Shown here one piece after another: positions 49,386-61,540 of a stretch of 64,000 nucleotides of DNA (positions are counted from its first letter, which is position 1; every line of letters starts with the position of its first letter). A program made the translations under genes and the position numbers. The DNA comes from Phorcus lineatus (taxonomy: Eukaryota; Mollusca; Gastropoda; Trochida; Trochidae): contig OV121091.1 of NCBI GenBank assembly GCA_921293015.1, positions 30,426,839-30,490,838 of the forward strand, given 5' to 3'. The notes under the pieces were generated by a model that was not told where the DNA came from, searched no databases, and saw only the letters and a program-made list of their open reading frames with translations.

Positions 49386-49958
49386 TAGGGCAAATGCTTC
49401 CAAACACCTTCTCTCTCATATCAGATAGTTCACTAAATTCCTGAACAGTGAACCTGTTCTCATCTAATGGTCTGCTGGCAATACCATCAATTTCTCTTGT
49501 GTCTGTCAGACCAATACCGATGACATAGATACGGATGCCTTGATTACGTGCCTCTTCTGCCTCTGGAATGGTCCTTCTAGAATTGATGTTGGACACACCA
49601 TCAGTGATGAGGATACACACATTTTCAACATCAGGTCGGTCACCAGTTGTTGGTTTGAACATCTGTGTTCTCATAGCATTCAGACCTCCATATGTATTTG
49701 TGCTGCCATACATATAGGGGATTGCATCTATGGCCTGATATAATTCCCTCTTCCTTCCAATATATTCACTCATCTGGAATTGTATGGCTACCTTGGTACT
49801 GTAGATTACAATACCAACTCGTACATTGTCATCATCAATGTTGGCAGGTATGAGGAAAAACTTCAAGAAATCCTGCATCAGTTTAAAGTTGGGCTCAGTA
49901 ACACTGGTTGAAGTATCCAAAACAAAGACAAGATCCATTTTGGTCTCACCACAACCCG
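49386..49958 (-). CDS. vWA domain exon D9
   Basis: 573-nt phase 1-1 exon, acceptor TTAATAG, donor CCTA|GTAAGT. It begins GCGETKMDLVFVLDTSTSV and ends GSICP. MIDAS complete. It has FKPTTGDRPDVENV in the α3-β4 loop, where neighbours have FLPETGDRP. Confidence 0.95.
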
Positions 49959-52317
49959 CTATTAAAAAAAGAAGGAAATGTTATTGGAGGAATGCGCCAA
50001 ATCATTGCTGTTTAATATCATTGAGACAGAATTTATATTTGTGAGTGCATTTACACTTCACAATTTATGAAGCAGTAACTTAAATATATAACTGAAATAT
50101 AACATGATGAACAATTTTTAAACTCACCTTAAGGTTAGTGAAACATGGCTGCACAAACAAGTTGACTCAGATTACAAGCACATATGTAAACGAAGACATC
50201 ATACAATAAACACATTTTGTTCAATCATTGTTGGAACAAAAGAAACAGTTTACAATACATCAAAACAAGATTGTAACATTGAATATTTCATTACAATTGG
50301 ATGTATGATAGCACAGAGTATGTGACGTAAGGATCATTATCATTCTATGCAAATGTTTCAGAAAACATATATTATAAAGTACAATAATAATGTACAAAAT
50401 TTAATGCTGCCCTTCCTGAATATGGTGTTTAGCACTGTTTGTTTCAGTAAAGATACAACCAATTGATATGTCTCTACCATTGTCTCAAACAAACTGTGGA
50501 CCTTGGTAATCCTTACAATTCACATCATGTACATAGAAAATGAATAGAAAACAAAGACAAGGGAATACTACAAAACAATTCTTTAACCAGGATTAAAGAT
50601 GTCCACGACTGTGACATATTGACAGACTGTACATGACATCACAGTTATACATTTACAGATGACACTGTCACAAAGGAATTAAAACAATAATCAATAATAC
50701 AATTGTACATTTTACAGATACAAGACAGCAATACACTCAACACATGTAACAAAACATAATTTATTCTCAATGAACAAAAACTATTGTATAAGTATTTTGT
50801 AGGGGCCTTCTCATGTGTTGTCAGAATGATTATCGACACACAAATATGTTCAGACACATGTCTCTTTTATTTTTTATGCTGAATGTTACCCCTAAAAAGG
50901 ACTTCAACTATTTTACAAGCTTCATTAACAAAGTTTACAAAACTACATTTGAAATGTTAAATTTTCTTTTTACCTCTCCAGTTTTGGAAGATGACTTTTG
51001 GAAGCTTTGACTACAATTCACAGCTTTCAGTATGTTTAAGTATTTCAGTGTATTTTTCCAATTAGATAGACAAATGCTTTTGTCTGAATAATGCTAGCCA
51101 TTCACTCAACAGCAATATTTCAAGTAAGGTATGGAAAACCTCTTGTTATCAACATTATTTATAAAGTGGTTGAGCTAAATGCAAAGGATTACTCTTTTGT
51201 ATATTGTCACTTAGTCTTTCCAAAAAGATATTCACATTGACTGGCATTTTGCAATGCAGAGCAATTTCACATATCTAATATACTTATCTATATCTCACAT
51301 ATGATATCTAAATGAGTTGACCCAAAATTATTACTTATGTCCTTTGATACTCATAATGTAAAGATGTAAAGCCCACTGTAAATAAAAAATATGCCAAATA
51401 AGGGATAACCACATCTACAAGATGTTTGGTTTCATATCACTGATGTGATGTGGTTTATGTCTTTATGGGTCTTACGTGTATGAAAACATGATCAACAGCA
51501 TAAGGAAACCCTTTTTGTTGTGGTAAGATACACAAAAGAGAGGGTAGGAAAAAAAAGTGTCATAACAACATAACATGATATAGTCTTTAAGAAGCTTGAA
51601 AATTATAGCCTATTCTCACAATGTCAAAGATAATGTACCTTTCACTAATCAATCAGAACTTATGGACAGGGACATGAGCTTCATTGTACTGATCTAATGA
51701 CAAGGATACCCATTCAAATATAAAAGGCCTAAATTTACCATCAAAAGTTAAATCAAAGATTAAACTTATAGATGCTGTCAATTTGAAATGGAAGTATAAT
51801 TAAATCAAAATAAGCCTCCTAGCTAAAGGAAAAAATGAGCAGATGAATGAATTTAAATTTCATAGAATAACAAGGTATAAAACACAGAAAACAATCCAAT
51901 ATAGGAGAGAAATGACTTGTTCCATACCATTGCAACTCTCCTATATAGATATAATTTCTTGAAATATTGTCGATGTTTTCCTCTGACAATATAGATGTAG
52001 AATTCAAGATTAGAGGAAAGTAGGAAAAGAATAGACACAGGAGAGACAAAACATAGACTGGAAGTTACGGAACACATTGGTCTGGAGTGGATTATTCTTC
52101 CAGATTCCATGACACCGATCAGACACATCATCACGTACACACATTACAAGGACACCTAGAATGTTCAACACAGAATTATCATCACATAAGAATAAAAACA
52201 GTGAGTCATTAATCGTTATCACATGAAAGTAATTCATTAAAGATTTATAATTCAACAGAGTATTTGTGTTAATTTGACTTGGATAAATCATTGTTGGTGT
52301 TTATGTCAAATACTCAC
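49959..52317. other. Long intron, nothing recognised
   Basis: AT-rich with no hinge, vWA or transposon signature that I can support. A donor-like CTTAAG|GTGAGT near 50128 has no usable acceptor in phase. Confidence 0.5.
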
Positions 52318-52341
52318 TTGGTTTTGGCTGAGGTTTTGGAA
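52318..52341 (-). CDS. Linker exon between D8 and D9
   Basis: 24 nt, phase 1-1, acceptor TTTTCAG, donor CCAA|GTGAGT. Encodes PKPQPKP. Confidence 0.8.
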
Positions 52342-52649
52342 CTGAAAAGGATACAAGATATGATGATTAACAAGTTTGCTGCAACAACCAACTACAGATT
52401 AAATCTACCAATTTGTATAAATCTTTTGAAATTAAATAACAAAAGAAGGCCTCATTCCAATTTGAATTGACTGTTTCATTGCGAAATAAGAACAGATTTT
52501 TATCAAAAAACGCTATTAGTTCAGTCTTATAACATTGACTAGTATTTTGTCATAAGGTAAATATATAAAATGATATTCTAGTACACAGGCCTCATAACCA
52601 GTTAATGAAACAGCATAGTCTAAGTCAAATTGTCTCTTCAGAGTTTTAC

Positions 52650-53228
52650 CTGGGCATCCTTTCCTGAGAGCATTGAATACTTTATCCCTCATGCCTTCCA
52701 GCTCACTGAACTCCTGAACAGTGAACCTGTTCTCCTCCACTGGTTTGCTTGCAATGCCATCAATTTCCTTGGTATCAGACAAACCAATACCAATTACATA
52801 GATGTGTATTCCTTGTTTATGTGCCTCTTCAGCTTCTGGAATGGTCCTTCTAGAATTGATGTTGGACACACCATCAGTGATGAGGATACACACATTGGGA
52901 ACATCAGGTCGGTCACCAGTTTCTGGTGTAAACATCTGTGTTCTCATGGTGTGCAAGCCTCCATAGGTATTTGTGCTGCCATACATATAGGGTATTGCAG
53001 AGATGGCTTCATATAATTCCCTCTTCTTTCCGATATATTTATTCATCTGGAATTGGATGGCCACCTTTGTACTGTAAATTACAATACCAACTCGAACTTT
53101 GTCATCATCAATGTTGGCAGGGATAAGGAAAAATTGCAAGAAATCTTGCATGAGTTTGAAGTTGGGCTCAGTAACACTGGTTGAAGTATCCAGAACGAAG
53201 ACAAGATCCAACATGGTATCACCACAAT
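52650..53228 (-). CDS. vWA domain exon D8
   Basis: 579-nt phase 1-1 exon, acceptor TGTTTTAG, donor CCAG|GTAAAA. It begins DCGDTMLDLVFVLDTSTSV and ends LRKGCP. MIDAS complete. FLQFFLIPANIDDDKVRVG and NKYIGKKRELYEAI mark it as an intermediate between the D9-D15 group and the KGC-ending D16-D19 group. Confidence 0.94.
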
Positions 53229-53472
53229 CTAAAACAAATACAAAAAACAATTTATAGTATGAGTATTTGTTAAAATCATACAAAACATCAATAATTTAGA
53301 GGTGACTTTTTTTCAACCTTTTTTGAAAATAATTTCACTGAAATCAATTAATAGCTCCCTTTGGTCATATTTCATTTTTATAGAAACGTATTTAACATTG
53401 ATAAGAAACAAACAAGCTTAATGTTGTTATAAGGTTATCAAATGGTTGCAAAAAATTAGAATATGCTCTTAC

Positions 53473-53502
53473 TTTTGCCTGGGCCAATTGGAAGAGTTGG
53501 TT
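53473..53502 (-). CDS. Linker exon between D7 and D8
   Basis: 30 nt, phase 1-1, acceptor ATTTCAG, donor AAAA|GTAAGA. Encodes PTLPIGPGK. Confidence 0.78.
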
Positions 53503-54828
53503 CTGAAATGATAAACTCATTAAATAACATCATGATGATCACATGATTGGGAACCATGTGACACACCTGAAGATACTTTATGTTTGCATTTGTATCTTCA
53601 AAGTTTAAGGATTATATGAAGCAGGAATGCCAAGCAGCTTGTCTGCACTGATTAACCTACCTCACTACTTCAACATATGACATATGTGGAAAGATTTATT
53701 TATCTACACCATTGCAAAGAAGTTTAAGAATACATTAGTTTAAAAAAGTTGCATTAAAATGATTTGGTACTATAGGTGGTATCATGTTATCTGCCTTTTT
53801 AAAAAATATATTTTGAGCAATTTGTTTAATCAAACATGTCAGGAGATAAAGAAATCTGAAAACAGAATCTGAAATATTTATATTTACTTCCATGACATTA
53901 TAAGAAACCTCACCTCAAAACACGCCCTGTATGAAATAATTTCTGATACATTGTAATTACTATAGGAAAAACACTATGGAAAAAGTATATGGAACTGAAC
54001 TGATAGAACTGATAAGGAATAAATGTTTTAGACACTGCCGAAATCAAGATAAAAAGGGACCCTGCATTTCAGAAACTGTCTTACTGCTGTGGTGAATTGC
54101 AATAGGGTTTGCTCGCATACAACTGGTAGCAATAATGCATGCTGAGTGAGCCACCTTTGATGAGACCATAAGTCAGTAAAGGCTGCATGCTAGTGCCACC
54201 TGAATTCTCAATAGAGAGAGAGGTAAGTGTTGTTAGTGAGGGGCAGTGATGGATCCAGGAATTGTGAAAGGGGGAGGGGGGTTCACCTATCAAAAAGACC
54301 GGGGTCACCTTCGGGTTTCACAATTTTTTATTTGAAAAATCTAATTCCAAAAGTCCTCATTCCTGGATCCGCCACTGTGTGGGCAATTGCAGTTAGGAAT
54401 CTGCCTCTGCCCACAAGCAGTAAGTAAAGTTACACAAGACTGGTTAGACTGATGTAGCTGAAGTGGAAGCATGTCCTCTGTTGGCTTTCTGGATCTGCAA
54501 ACAGAAAAACAGAGTAAGACATGGAATTGATATAGTTATATGCATAACTTTATTTGAATGCATCAAAACTCGTACACCTACCTTTACCTGTTGTTCTGTG
54601 ATATACACAAGAAATAATTGATAACAATAGCAAAACTCTGAAATGTTAAGCTTCATGATGTTATGTTATGTTTGCATGTTTTGGTGGTTTGTGTGTGTAA
54701 TGTGCTAGTGGATGGTTTCGTGATGGTAAATGACCATATAAGGACAGAGAACCGCCACCTCAAAGACAAAAATTGGCCCACAATGACTATGATACACAAC
54801 ATATAATAAAAAGACTAAAAAATCAGAC
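53503..54828. other. Intron with one MITE
   Basis: Besides the MITE at 54244 I see no coding signal. An acceptor-like TTTGCAG near 54502 opens a short phase-1 frame that ends without a donor, so no exon is called. Confidence 0.5.
54244..54377. mobile_element. MITE with CAGTGGCGGATCCAGG termini
   Basis: The left end CAGTGATGGATCCAGGAATT pairs with the right end, whose reverse complement is CAGTGGCGGATCCAGGAA. A copy of the family is at 17726. hAT-like termini; non-coding. Confidence 0.7.
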
Positions 54829-55395
54829 CTGTGCATAAAGAATGAAATACTCTCTGTTGAATGTTCTTCAATTGCTTGAAGTCCTGTACTATAAAGCGAT
54901 GTTCGTCTAGTGGACGACTAGCCATTCCATTGAGTTCCCGTGTGTCTGCCAATCCAATGCCAATTGCGAACACTTCTATACCCTCCTCTTGAGTTTCTTT
55001 AGATTCAGGGATAGTCCTCTGTGAATTGATGTTGGAGACACCATCGGTCACAATGATGGCAATGTTCTGTGCGTTAGGTCTATCCCCTCCTCTCCTAGTA
55101 AATATATCTCTTCTTAAAGACTTAATTCCATCAGCGATGTTAGTGCTTCCAAATCTGTATGGTATTCTATCCACAGCAGCTAGAACATCTGATTTTCTTG
55201 AATACTGTCTCAGACCAAACTCAACATGGACAGATGTACTATAGATGACCACTGCAACTTTCACGTCTCCATTGTCTATATTAGTCTGAGCGAGGAAACG
55301 CTTCACAAAGTTCAGTACAAGAATGAAGTTCGTCTTGGTCACACTTGTAGAGGCGTCAAGAAGGAAAGCAATATCCAGTCGCCCTCTTCCACACT
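54829..55395 (-). CDS. vWA domain exon D7
   Basis: 567-nt phase 1-1 exon, acceptor TGTATAG, weak donor ACAG|GTCTGA. It begins ECGRGRLDIAFLLDASTSVT and ends HSLCT. MIDAS complete (DASTS, FGSTNIADG, VTDGVSNIN). It is divergent: VKVAVVIYSTSVHVEF, ESKETQEEGIEVFAIG and RRGGDRPN. It separates the D1-D6 and D8-D20 groups and probably represents an older copy. Confidence 0.93.
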
Positions 55396-55441
55396 CTATA
55401 CATAGACAGAAATATTCCAATATTAGGAGTATTGCATTCAA

Positions 55442-55544
<103 letters not shown>

Positions 55545-56124
55545 TAGTTTATTACTGTGTCTTATTACATTTTTACACAGATATATGTCACATAAAACAA
55601 CCAGGCCTCATTAGGCCAAGAAGACACCAAGGTTAAGACATTTACTATAAAACCATTAAAGACACACAATATATGCATTTACATTATTCACATTCTCCAT
55701 AGACTTACAACAAGTGTAGCCATTGATCTAGCTGTCTATATTCATCTTAAGGATTAGAGTGTTAGTCAAATAATTAACTCATATCATTTTATTATTATCT
55801 AATCCAATTTTTTAAATTTTGCTATAAATAGCATATTTGAAAAAACCTTAAAAGGGCTCAGAGTATGTTGTCTGAGTCTAAAGTGAAACTTTAAAAAACC
55901 CAACTTATTTTAGCGAGAGACACTTGTTTCTGTGTCACTTTAAGAGTTTGTGGTAGTAATTATATAAGTAGTACATATCTTTTATATCACATAATTCAAT
56001 GGTACACAGATAAACATCGAAAATAAAATAGTTTATAATATATTTGTTTGCAAAGAGTGTAAGTAAATAATTCAAAAGGGAACAACAACGTCTTATGATT
56101 AATAGATAAACTAAATCTCCTGAC

Positions 56125-56184
56125 CTGGAACTGGTGCAAATGTTGGCGCAGGGGTAGTGGTTGGAACTGGGGTGGTAGTTGGAA
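56125..56184 (-). CDS. Linker exon between D6 and D7
   Basis: 60 nt, phase 1-1, acceptor ATTTCAG, donor CCAG|GTCAGG. Encodes PTTTPVPTTTPAPTFAPVP. The first 21 nt of the exon and its acceptor are copied in the adjacent 145-bp tandem duplication. Confidence 0.82.
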
Positions 56185-56450
56185 CTGAAATGAGATACTA
56201 TCTGTTTAACAGGTGAATCTTTTTCAAATGATTTTGATTACGATGGATTTACAGCACTGTGATTATATACATACGTTGAGGCATGTTTACACAAGTAATT
56301 ATGTTATAGAACTGGGGTGGTAGTTGGAACTGAAATGAGATACTATCTGTTTAACAGGTGAATCTTTTTCAAATGATTTTGATTACGATGGATTTACAGC
56401 ACTGTGATTATATACATACGTTGAGGCATGTTTACACAAGTAATTATGTT
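56164..56450. repeat. 145-bp tandem duplication including exon 5' end
   Basis: 56164-56305 is repeated at 56309-56450 with essentially no changes. Each copy holds the 5' part of the hinge exon, its acceptor, and the start of the Penelope-like terminal repeat. The second copy therefore provides a decoy acceptor at 56331. Confidence 0.9.
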
Positions 56451-56886
56451 GATGTACAGTAAATGCTTTTGCAATAGATTGGAAGCCAGATGGACAATGA
56501 GGTGGTTATTGCTTCTAAAGTCTTTCTGATCTCAAAAGGACTCAAAATCAGCCATCTCTGACCACATCCAGGGCCACCCAAAACACAATATCCATTGGAA
56601 CAACAATGAAATCCTTGAAACCTGTCACCAAGATTATAAGATCAGAAAAACTTTAGAAGCAATGAATATTTTGAAATTTAACCCCGCCATGAACAGAGAT
56701 CAAGGATGTTACATCCCATCAGCCTACCATCACTTGATCAAGACCAATCAACGCTAATCCCTCTCAATCAATAACCACCTCATTGTCCATCTGGCTTCCA
56801 ATCTATTGCAAAAGCATTAACTGTACATCAACATAATTACTTGTGTAAACATGCCTCAACGTATGTATATATAATCACAGTGCTGT
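56396..56886 (+). mobile_element. Penelope-like retroelement 3' fragment between inverted repeats
   Basis: The plus strand at 56539-56757 encodes DSKSAISDHIQGHPKHNIHW, then EAMNILKFNPAMNRDQGCYI, and a stop. This matches the end of the GIY-YIG endonuclease of Penelope-like elements (SKSALxEH...H.I.W, then KxxPxxNRDxG). It is flanked by inverted copies of a 116-118 bp sequence (56396-56511 and 56769-56886), as Penelope terminal repeats often are. The reverse transcriptase is missing. The downstream CGAAACGTCG...CAATAAAGAAGTTG is also typical of the 3' region of these elements. Confidence 0.75.
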
Positions 56887-56897
56887 AACCTTGAGTA

Positions 56898-56950
56898 TCA
56901 CTTGCTTGATAACGGTGTTAGTATCTACACCGAAACGTCGCATCTCTTTG
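56898..56950 (+). ncRNA. Hammerhead-ribozyme-like motif of the Penelope element
   Basis: TTGATAAC, a 5-6 bp stem CGGTGT/ACACCG around TAGTATCT, then GAAAC and GTC. Known Penelope terminal repeats carry minimal hammerheads with the order CTGATGA, stem II, GAAAC, GTC. Here the first core box is altered (TTGATAA), and stem I is only about 3 bp (TGC/GCA), so activity is doubtful. Confidence 0.4.
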
Positions 56951-57194
56951 CAATAAAGAAGTTGTCAATCCATATATTTCCTATTTTCTTCATCGTACCA
57001 ACTTCTAAAATGCCATTCAAAGAAAATATCCATTTACACCGTCACTGAGGCATGATATATCCCTTATACCTTGCTACATGAGTAAAGCGTGCTTCTACGT
57101 CAATCAATCAAAGACACTTGATTAGGTCACAGGTGTTGTTCATTTCTGTTTGTCTTTTTAATAATAAATTAAGACATTCAGTAAGATAAATTCA

Positions 57195-57331
57195 TTATAA
57201 CATTCCATCAAGGGTGACAAAGGGATATATTATTAACTTGAAAGGTTTTATGAAACTCGCATTCCACTCGTTCCATTAAACCTTTTGCGGGAATAATATA
57301 TCCCTATGTCACCCTTGACAGAATGTTATAA
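57195..57331. mobile_element. Foldback hairpin element
   Basis: TTATAACATTCCATCAAGGG at the left matches the reverse complement of the right end (CCCTTGACAGAATGTTATAA-like). About 55-bp arms around a short loop containing GAAACTCGCATTCCACTCG. The loop style recalls the hairpins at 10.2 and 61.6 kb. Confidence 0.7.
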
Positions 57332-57566
57332 CTTATATTACAAACAGAAATGATAACAGATTCAGTGAAATCTGAAGTTGATACTTCGTATTGAGGATAT
57401 GTCAATTGGAAGGAATACATATTCAAAGATTGTACCTTTCTAGTAATAAGCTGTACTATAACATTGACCTCACTAAGTGGTTAAAATTTTAATTTTACTC
57501 ATTTAACTGGTCCATACAGATTAACAGATTCCACTGAACATGGCACTTGAATTGAGTGTTACTTAC

Positions 57567-58133
57567 TAGGACAGAAGGATGAGAAAACTTTATCCCGGAG
57601 TTGTCTAAGTTCGCTGAACTTCTGTACAGTGAATCTGTTCTCTGATAGAGGCTTTGATGCCATTCCGTCCAACTCCCTGGTGTCAGCCAGTCCTATTCCT
57701 ATAGCATAAATATGTATGCCATCATTCCTTGCTTGCTCTGCCTCTGGTATTAGTCTCCTTGAGTTGATATTAGAAACACCATCAGTAACCACTATTGCCA
57801 CATTCTTAACTCCGCGTCTGTCGCCTCTTTGTGGAGAAAACATTTGAGTTCTCATGGTGTGGATACCTCCGTATGTATTGGTGCTACCATACCTATATGG
57901 TATGTTATCAATAGCACTGTACACCTCTTTCTTGGAGGAGTGGTCGTTAAGATGGAACTGGATGAAGACTTCAGTGCTGTAGATAACGACACCAACTCTC
58001 ACATTTCCACTGTCAACGTTTGCTACATACAAGAAGTCCTTGAGAAAGTCAAGCATCAGTTTGAAGTTTGGGGCAGTGACACTGGTTGATGCATCCAGTA
58101 CAAAAACAATATCAAGTCGAGCATTAGCACAAT
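57567..58133 (-). CDS. vWA domain exon D6
   Basis: 567-nt phase 1-1 exon, acceptor GATTCCAG, donor CCTA|GTAAGT. It begins DCANARLDIVFVLDASTSV and ends SSFCP. MIDAS complete (DASTS, YGSTNTYGG, VTDGVSNIN). SPQRGDRRGVKN carries RGD. FLYVANVDSGNVRVGVVIYSTEV is typical of D1-D6. Confidence 0.95.
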
Positions 58134-58300
58134 CTGGAATCAGAAGCATTGAATATTGAAACACTTTAAATTCATTTTCATGAAAATGAAAATAAGTATG
58201 CTATAACAAGTAAAATTTTACTACTAAATGCTCCATTACATTTTTAGTTTGTTACAAATAAAACACACTGACTTCAAGGATTTTAGAACATACAACATAC

Positions 58301-58909
58301 CGTCAATCTTGGGTGGAGGCGTTGGAAGTGGTTTGGTTGGGACAGGACAGAAGGACGAAAAAACTCTATCTCGGAGGACGATCAGCTCGTTGAAGTCTTG
58401 CACCGTGAACATATTATCCTTTACTGGTCTGCTGGCAATACCAACAAGTTCCCTAGTGTCAGACAGTCCGATACCGATAGCATAGATGTGGATACCAGCA
58501 AGCCTTGCTTTCTTTGCTTCTGGTATCACCTTCCTGGAGTTGATATTTGACACACCATCTGTTATGATGATGCAAATATTTTTCACTCTTGGGCGATCTC
58601 CCTTTAAACGTTTAAACATTTTTGTTCGCATTGAATGGAGGCCTCCAAAGGTATTTGTACTGCCATATTCATACGGAATGGCGTCTATTGCATTGTAAAC
58701 ATCTTGCTTAGTTCTGTACTCATTAAGGTGAAATTGTATGAAGACTTCAGTGCTGTAGATGACTACACCAACTCGCACATTGCCACCATCAATATTGGCC
58801 ACATGGAGGAAGTTCTTCAGGAAGTCCAGCATCAGTTTGAAGTTGGGTTCTGTTACGCTGGTAGAGGCATCCAGAACAAATATCAGATCTAGCCGGGCAT
58901 CAGCACAAT
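58301..58909 (-). CDS. vWA domain exon D5 with fused hinge
   Basis: 609-nt phase 1-1 exon, acceptor ATCAAACAG, donor GACG|GTATGT. It begins DCADARLDLIFVLDASTSVT; MIDAS complete. After SSFCP the frame runs directly into VPTKPLPTPPPKID before the donor, so the hinge is in the same exon as the domain, and no separate linker exon exists between D5 and D6. The integrin-like tripeptide KGD replaces RGD (RLKGDRPRVKN). Confidence 0.94.
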
Positions 58910-59154
58910 CTGTTTGATGTTATGTGGAATAAGTTAGAAGAAGAAGTCAAAATCAATTATTTCCTCTTTGAGAAAAAAGCCATTCAGCAATAATTCTAGT
59001 TTGAAATTTTTATGGGAATCAAGTGGAAAAAATAACTTTAATTTACATTTCACAAGAATTGTTACGCATAATCTTAAAAGATAAAATGAATCAAAATTAG
59101 AATGATAGATAAATAACTACATTACAATATTTTTAAAATTTCAAACGTCATTAC

Positions 59155-59253
59155 CATCAAGTTTTGCTGGCAATGTTGGCAATGGACGGGTGGTGGTAGT
59201 TGTTGTTGTGGTTGTTGTTGTAGTTGTGGTTGTAGTGGTTGTTTCTGGTACCA
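59155..59253 (-). CDS. Poly-Thr linker exon between D4 and D5
   Basis: 99 nt, phase 1-1, acceptor TTAATAG, donor GATG|GTAATG. Encodes VPE, 18 Thr, then RPLPTLPAKLD. Confidence 0.85.
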
Positions 59254-59362
59254 CTATTAAACAAAAAATCAGGATGATGAAAACAACAGAATAACAAAAT
59301 TCAATTGACAGAATTAATAACATCTTCACAAAGTTACCATATTAATTCTCTCTCCAACGTAC

Positions 59363-59929
59363 CTGGACAGAAAGATGAGAAGACTTTATCCCTCAGCGAC
59401 CGAAGTTCACCAAAGTCCTGGACAGCAAATCTGTTGTCTTTTAATGGTCTACTAGCAATACCATCTATTTCCCGGGTATCAGAGATACCAATGCCTATAG
59501 CATAAATGTGAATTCCTTGACGTCTAGCGGTCTCAGCTTCGGGTAGGGTTTTCCTAGCATTTATGTTAGATATTCCATCAGTGATAATTATAGCAACATT
59601 CTTAACATCAGGTCTGTCTCCATTTGCCGTTGTGAACATCTGTGTTCGCATTGCATGAAGACCGCCATAGGTATTAGTGCTTCCATATTCATAAGGAATC
59701 TTGTCAATTGCTAGATAAAGGTCCCTCTTTGAGTTGTAATCATTCATCTGGAATTGTATGAAGACTTCTGTACTGTAGATGACGATACCCACTTGAACAT
59801 TACCGTCATCAATGTTAGCCTTGAGCAAAAAGAATTTAAGGAAATCAAGCATGAGCTTAAAGTTTTTTGCGGTGACACTTGTAGAGGAATCAAGAATGAA
59901 AATAAGATCCAATCGGGCATCATCGCAGT
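59363..59929 (-). CDS. vWA domain exon D4
   Basis: 567-nt phase 1-1 exon, acceptor TGTTTCAG, donor CCAG|GTACGT. It begins DCDDARLDLIFILDSSTSVT and ends SSFCP. MIDAS complete (DSSTS, YGSTNTYGG, ITDGISNIN). FLKFFLLKANIDDGNVQVG and TTANGDRPDVKN distinguish it. Confidence 0.95.
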
Positions 59930-60100
59930 CTGAAACAAGATTACATTCATGTCAGTAAAATGATTTTGTATTCAGAAGCTTAGCGAATCAAAATCATACC
60001 AAAACACAATGATGCTTGAAAAATATGTTATCATATTAAAAATAGCCTCAAGTTCTTTGTTAGCATAAATATGGTATCATAGGCATTTATTTGGACTCAC

Positions 60101-60697
60101 CCTGGACAACTGGTGTAGGTGTTGTTACAATAGGGCAAAAAGAGGTGAAAACTCTGTCTCTAAGTCCTCGTAGTTCATTGAAGTTCTGAACAGTGAATCG
60201 GTTCTTCTCCACTGGTCGGCTGGCTATGCCATCAAGCTCCCTCGTATCAGCCAGACCTATACCAATAGCATAGATATGGATGCCTGAATTCCTTGCCTCT
60301 TCTGCCTCAGGGACAGTTCTTCTGGAATTGATATTGGAAACTCCATCAGTGATGACCACTGCCACATTCTTTACACCAGGACGGTCTCCGCGAAACTGTG
60401 TGAACATTTTAGTCCTCATGGAATTGAGTCCTCCAAATGTGTTTGTGCTGCCATATTGGTAGGGAATTCTGTCTATGGCAAGAAATACATCCCGTTTTGA
60501 GGAATATTCATTGAGATGGAACTGGATGTTGACTTCAGTGCTGTAGATGACTACACCAACTCGAACATTGCCACCATCAATATTGGCCACATGGAGGAAG
60601 TTCTTCAGGAAGTCCAGCATCAGTTTGAAGTTGGGTTCTGTGACGCTTGTTGAAGAGTCCAGAACAAACACCAAATCTAGCTGTGTGCTTGAACAAT
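60101..60697 (-). CDS. vWA domain exon D3 with fused hinge
   Basis: 597-nt phase 1-1 exon, acceptor TTTGTAG, donor CAGG|GTGAGT. It begins DCSSTQLDLVFVLDSSTSVT; MIDAS complete; QFRGDRPGVKN carries RGD. After TSFCP it continues IVTTPTPVVQ to the donor, so the hinge is fused and no separate linker exon lies between D3 and D4. The vWA part is nearly identical to D2 (SSKRDVFLAI versus STKREVYFAI). Confidence 0.95.
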
Positions 60698-60962
60698 CTA
60701 CAAATGCATAAGAAAAGAAATGCAAACCAAAAGATAAGATCTTTCAGAAGTTTACAATTGTTTACAAGAAAGGGTATAAAGTACAAAGTGAAACCATGCT
60801 TATAGAGTTTGTATAATGTTTGCTTTTTTATGATGATAAAATAGTTCGGATGAGTTTATGTCAATACTTAAATGTTAATTTGGTATTGAATTAATATGAC
60901 CTAAACTGTTATTGACAATATCTAGACTACAAATTCCCCTAAACAGTGTCTGAATAACTTAC

Positions 60963-61031
60963 CGTCTGCCAAAGTTGTTGTGGGGAGGGGAGTTGTTGTT
61001 GTGGTGGTTGTTGTAGGTGTAGTTGTAGGCA
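60963..61031 (-). CDS. Thr-rich linker exon between D2 and D3
   Basis: 69 nt, phase 1-1, acceptor ATTTCAG, donor GACG|GTAAGT. Encodes PTTTP, 8 Thr, then PLPTTTLAD. Sister of the hinge at 62946. Confidence 0.85.
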
Positions 61032-61540
61032 CTGAAATCAGATGGTAGAATTATAAAATTGCCTGAAAGTTTTATTGACAAAAACTATCATTGCATTTGA
61101 AACAGTTTCATGTTTTTCTTTAAACTATTTTAGAAATGAACAAGAGTTTTTAACCAAGAGAGCTTTGCATGCCTATCCTCTAATTAGTAAAAACAACATT
61201 TTGAATCATACACACCAAACTAAAATGATAAAGTAAAAGTATGCATGTGAACACATTAAAGGTACTCTTTCCCTCAACGTGATGTACAAAGATATCAGAT
61301 ATAAATTCTACACCATAATGTATCTTGAACAATTTTAGATTGTAGTTTTTGATTGCAATTTGATGTAGCATAGACAGCAAGCAAAACATATTGTGAATCT
61401 TTTGTTATCAAAGTCAAATTTGTGATTGAAAAGCAAGGAATATACATTCTTCAAGACATCTCTTATGTATACTTTGCTAAGGGTGATATTTGAAACAAAA
61501 ATAATCATACATCATCCTCTTTTTTAGTATTAATATATAG

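Noticed and set aside
54444..54656. Exon opening after TTTGCAG near 54502
   Set aside because: The phase-1 frame ends at a stop without a donor or a hinge-like composition, and the proper hinge is at 53473.
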